64,000 nt of DNA from CBDCWQ01 sp965223435. GTDB taxonomy: Bacteria > Myxococcota > Kuafuiibacteriia > Kuafuiibacteriales > Kuafuiibacteriaceae. Within the stretch, counting starts at the first letter, position 1; every line of letters starts with the position of its first letter. The translations under genes were made by a program, and so were the position numbers. The stretch spans positions 806,001-870,000 of the forward strand of contig CBDCWQ010000020.1 in assembly GCA_965223435.1 (NCBI GenBank), written 5' to 3'. The notes beneath the pieces were generated by a model. It did no database searches, was not told the origin of the DNA, and saw only the letters and a list, made by a program, of their open reading frames with translations. Below are positions 63,108 to 64,000 of the stretch, in pieces.

Positions 63108-64000
63108 TCACGAACCGCGGATATAAGGCCGCATCGCATCTACGGTGGGGATGCCGTTCGGGTAAGCAACCCCATTGATGTAGAAACTCGGCGTTCCTTG
63201 AACGCCCGCGGCCTCGCCCTGCTCGAAGTCCTTTTTGACAAATGCTTCGGTGGCGGGGTCTTTGATGCAGAGCTTGAACTTGTCCATGTCCAGGCCGAGT
63301 TTTTCAGCATTGCTCAAGAAGCGTTCGTCGGTGAGGTTTCGTTGATCGGCAAAAAGGCGATCGTGCATCGCCCAAAACTTGCCCTGGAGGTTTGCGCACT
63401 GGCTCGCGATGGCGGCCGGGGTTGCTCGCTTGTGAAAACTGAGCGGAAAGTGAAGGAAGTAGAGTTTGACCTTCTGTGGGTAGGCTTCAAGAATGTCCTC
63501 CATCTGGGGGAGCGCCCGCGCGCAGTAGGGGCATTCAAAGTCGGAAAACGTCACCACCGTGACGTCTGCTGACTTATTTCCCTTCATGGGATGGCCCTCG
63601 AGGTCGAAGCGCGTCACCACTGCTTCTGGAGGCGGCAATTGCACGTCCACTTTGGCCTCATCGCGTAGCCTTGCGAGCTCCGCTTGTACCGCTTTTTGTT
63701 TTTTGTTGTTCACCAAATAGGCGCGCACTTGGTCACGAACTGCTTCTAGGCTTCGTCCGGAGCTCTTGAGTTGCGCGTTGTAAAACGCCAGCACCTCCTC
63801 GTCCTGCACCTTGGGGTCACCGGCGATGCCCTTCAGGTAACCTTCGGGAGGGACTTTTTTGGCCGCCGCTGCCCGTTTGACGAGCGCCTCCGTCAGCATC
63901 TCCTCGAGGGTGCTTTGCTCGAGTTTGTATTGATCCTGAAGATACTTGGTCTTCAACTTTTTGAGCTTGCTTTCGCTTTTGTTCATCAGCTGGCCGTAGC
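63108..64000 (-). CDS. DsbA-family thioredoxin-like protein, 5' end outside the window
   Basis: At least 297 residues; the frame is open to the right edge (YGQLMNKSES), so the ATG at 63986 is probably internal. The N-terminal helices (LQDQYKLEQSTLEEMLTEAL, DPKVQDEEVLAFYNAQL) look like a SurA_N/parvulin-type chaperone region. From about residue 140: VTVVTFSDFECPYCARALPQ with the CPYC active site, then the alpha-helical insert (PAAIASQCANLQGKFWAMHD) and GVQGTPSFYINGVAYPNG with the cis-Pro. This is the SurA_N-DsbA/Thioredoxin_4 layout of periplasmic disulphide enzymes. The signal peptide should lie beyond the window. Confidence 0.85.
   Translation of the reverse strand, partial: YGQLMNKSESKLKKLKTKYLQDQYKLEQSTLEEMLTEALVKRAAAAKKVPPEGYLKGIAGDPKVQDEEVLAFYNAQLKSSGRSLEAVRDQVRAYLVNNKKQKAVQAELARLRDEAKVDVQLPPPEAVVTRFDLEGHPMKGNKSADVTVVTFSDFECPYCARALPQMEDILEAYPQKVKLYFLHFPLSFHKRATPAAIASQCANLQGKFWAMHDRLFADQRNLTDERFLSNAEKLGLDMDKFKLCIKDPATEAFVKKDFEQGEAAGVQGTPSFYINGVAYPNGIPTVDAMRPYIRGS

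Noticed and set aside
62513..63178. 221-codon plus-strand ORF
   Set aside because: In-register antisense of the DUF2024 gene and neighbour.

Overview
The window looks like chromosome from a GC-rich, Gram-negative, delta-proteobacterial-type organism (Myxococcota or a Bradymonadales-like relative; inferred from gene style only). The clues are Ser/Thr kinases with the HRDISPHN catalytic loop, many lipoproteins with FG-GAP, PKD and LVIVD repeats, a caspase-like protease in an ECF sigma-factor operon, and a complex I NuoL subunit.

The most striking content is a dispersed family of giant exported proteins. Copy A (1-9475, minus, running off the left edge), copy B (33667-41910, plus, one intact frame of about 2750 residues) and copy C (42572-50370, plus, broken) share an N-terminal GWNL module. 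They also share a helical core recognisable by YYGTHYF...HLEATTGLILGL and TEHNLDVLSVLNHA. Each carries different enzyme-like domains. A has an amidase/PGRP-like domain and, at the left edge, a subtilase-like segment. B has an FN3/sialidase-like region and a C-terminal TraB/TIKI-like domain. C has a complete Prc/Tsp (S41) protease with an intact Ser-Lys dyad. A core fragment of a fourth copy lies at about 50.57 kb. A and C contain frame breaks; one in C is exactly at a run of ten G, and a run of nine C precedes the start of A.

Region by region: 10.1-11.8 kb, metzincin-type lipoprotease with six 53-residue FG-GAP-like repeats. 12.1-15.4 kb, small lipoprotein and a propeller/5xPKD lipoprotein. 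15.7-19.3 kb, minus-strand operon of ECF sigma factor, membrane-anchored DUF4384 regulator, caspase, barrel-like protein and lipoprotein, joined by short overlaps. 19.3-23.4 kb, LVIVD lipoprotein and a pectate-lyase-like/LamG protein. 23.8-27.4 kb, SPFH gene remnant, dual-specificity phosphatase, an aldehyde dehydrogenase homologue that has lost its catalytic residues, and a thiolase. 27.7-31.2 kb, rpmB-rpsR (both without zinc-ribbon cysteines), an LpoA-like lipoprotein and an acyl thioesterase. 31.2-32.7 kb, small exported protein and an HExxH metalloprotease. 33.2 kb, a hexanucleotide repeat able to fold on itself. 50.7-52.1 kb, DUF309 gene, lipoprotein and an IS3 transposase remnant. 52.6-59.4 kb, bpt, a Ser/Thr kinase, a pseudokinase with Sel1 repeats, a TPR protein and a PqqD-like/zinc-ribbon protein. 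59.5-64 kb, nuoL, an unknown ORF, a DUF2024 protein and a DsbA-like protein cut by the right edge.

Several genes have single frame breaks (copy A, copy C, the sigma factor, the caspase/barrel junction). From one sequence these cannot be separated into real mutation, phase variation or assembly error, and each is flagged.
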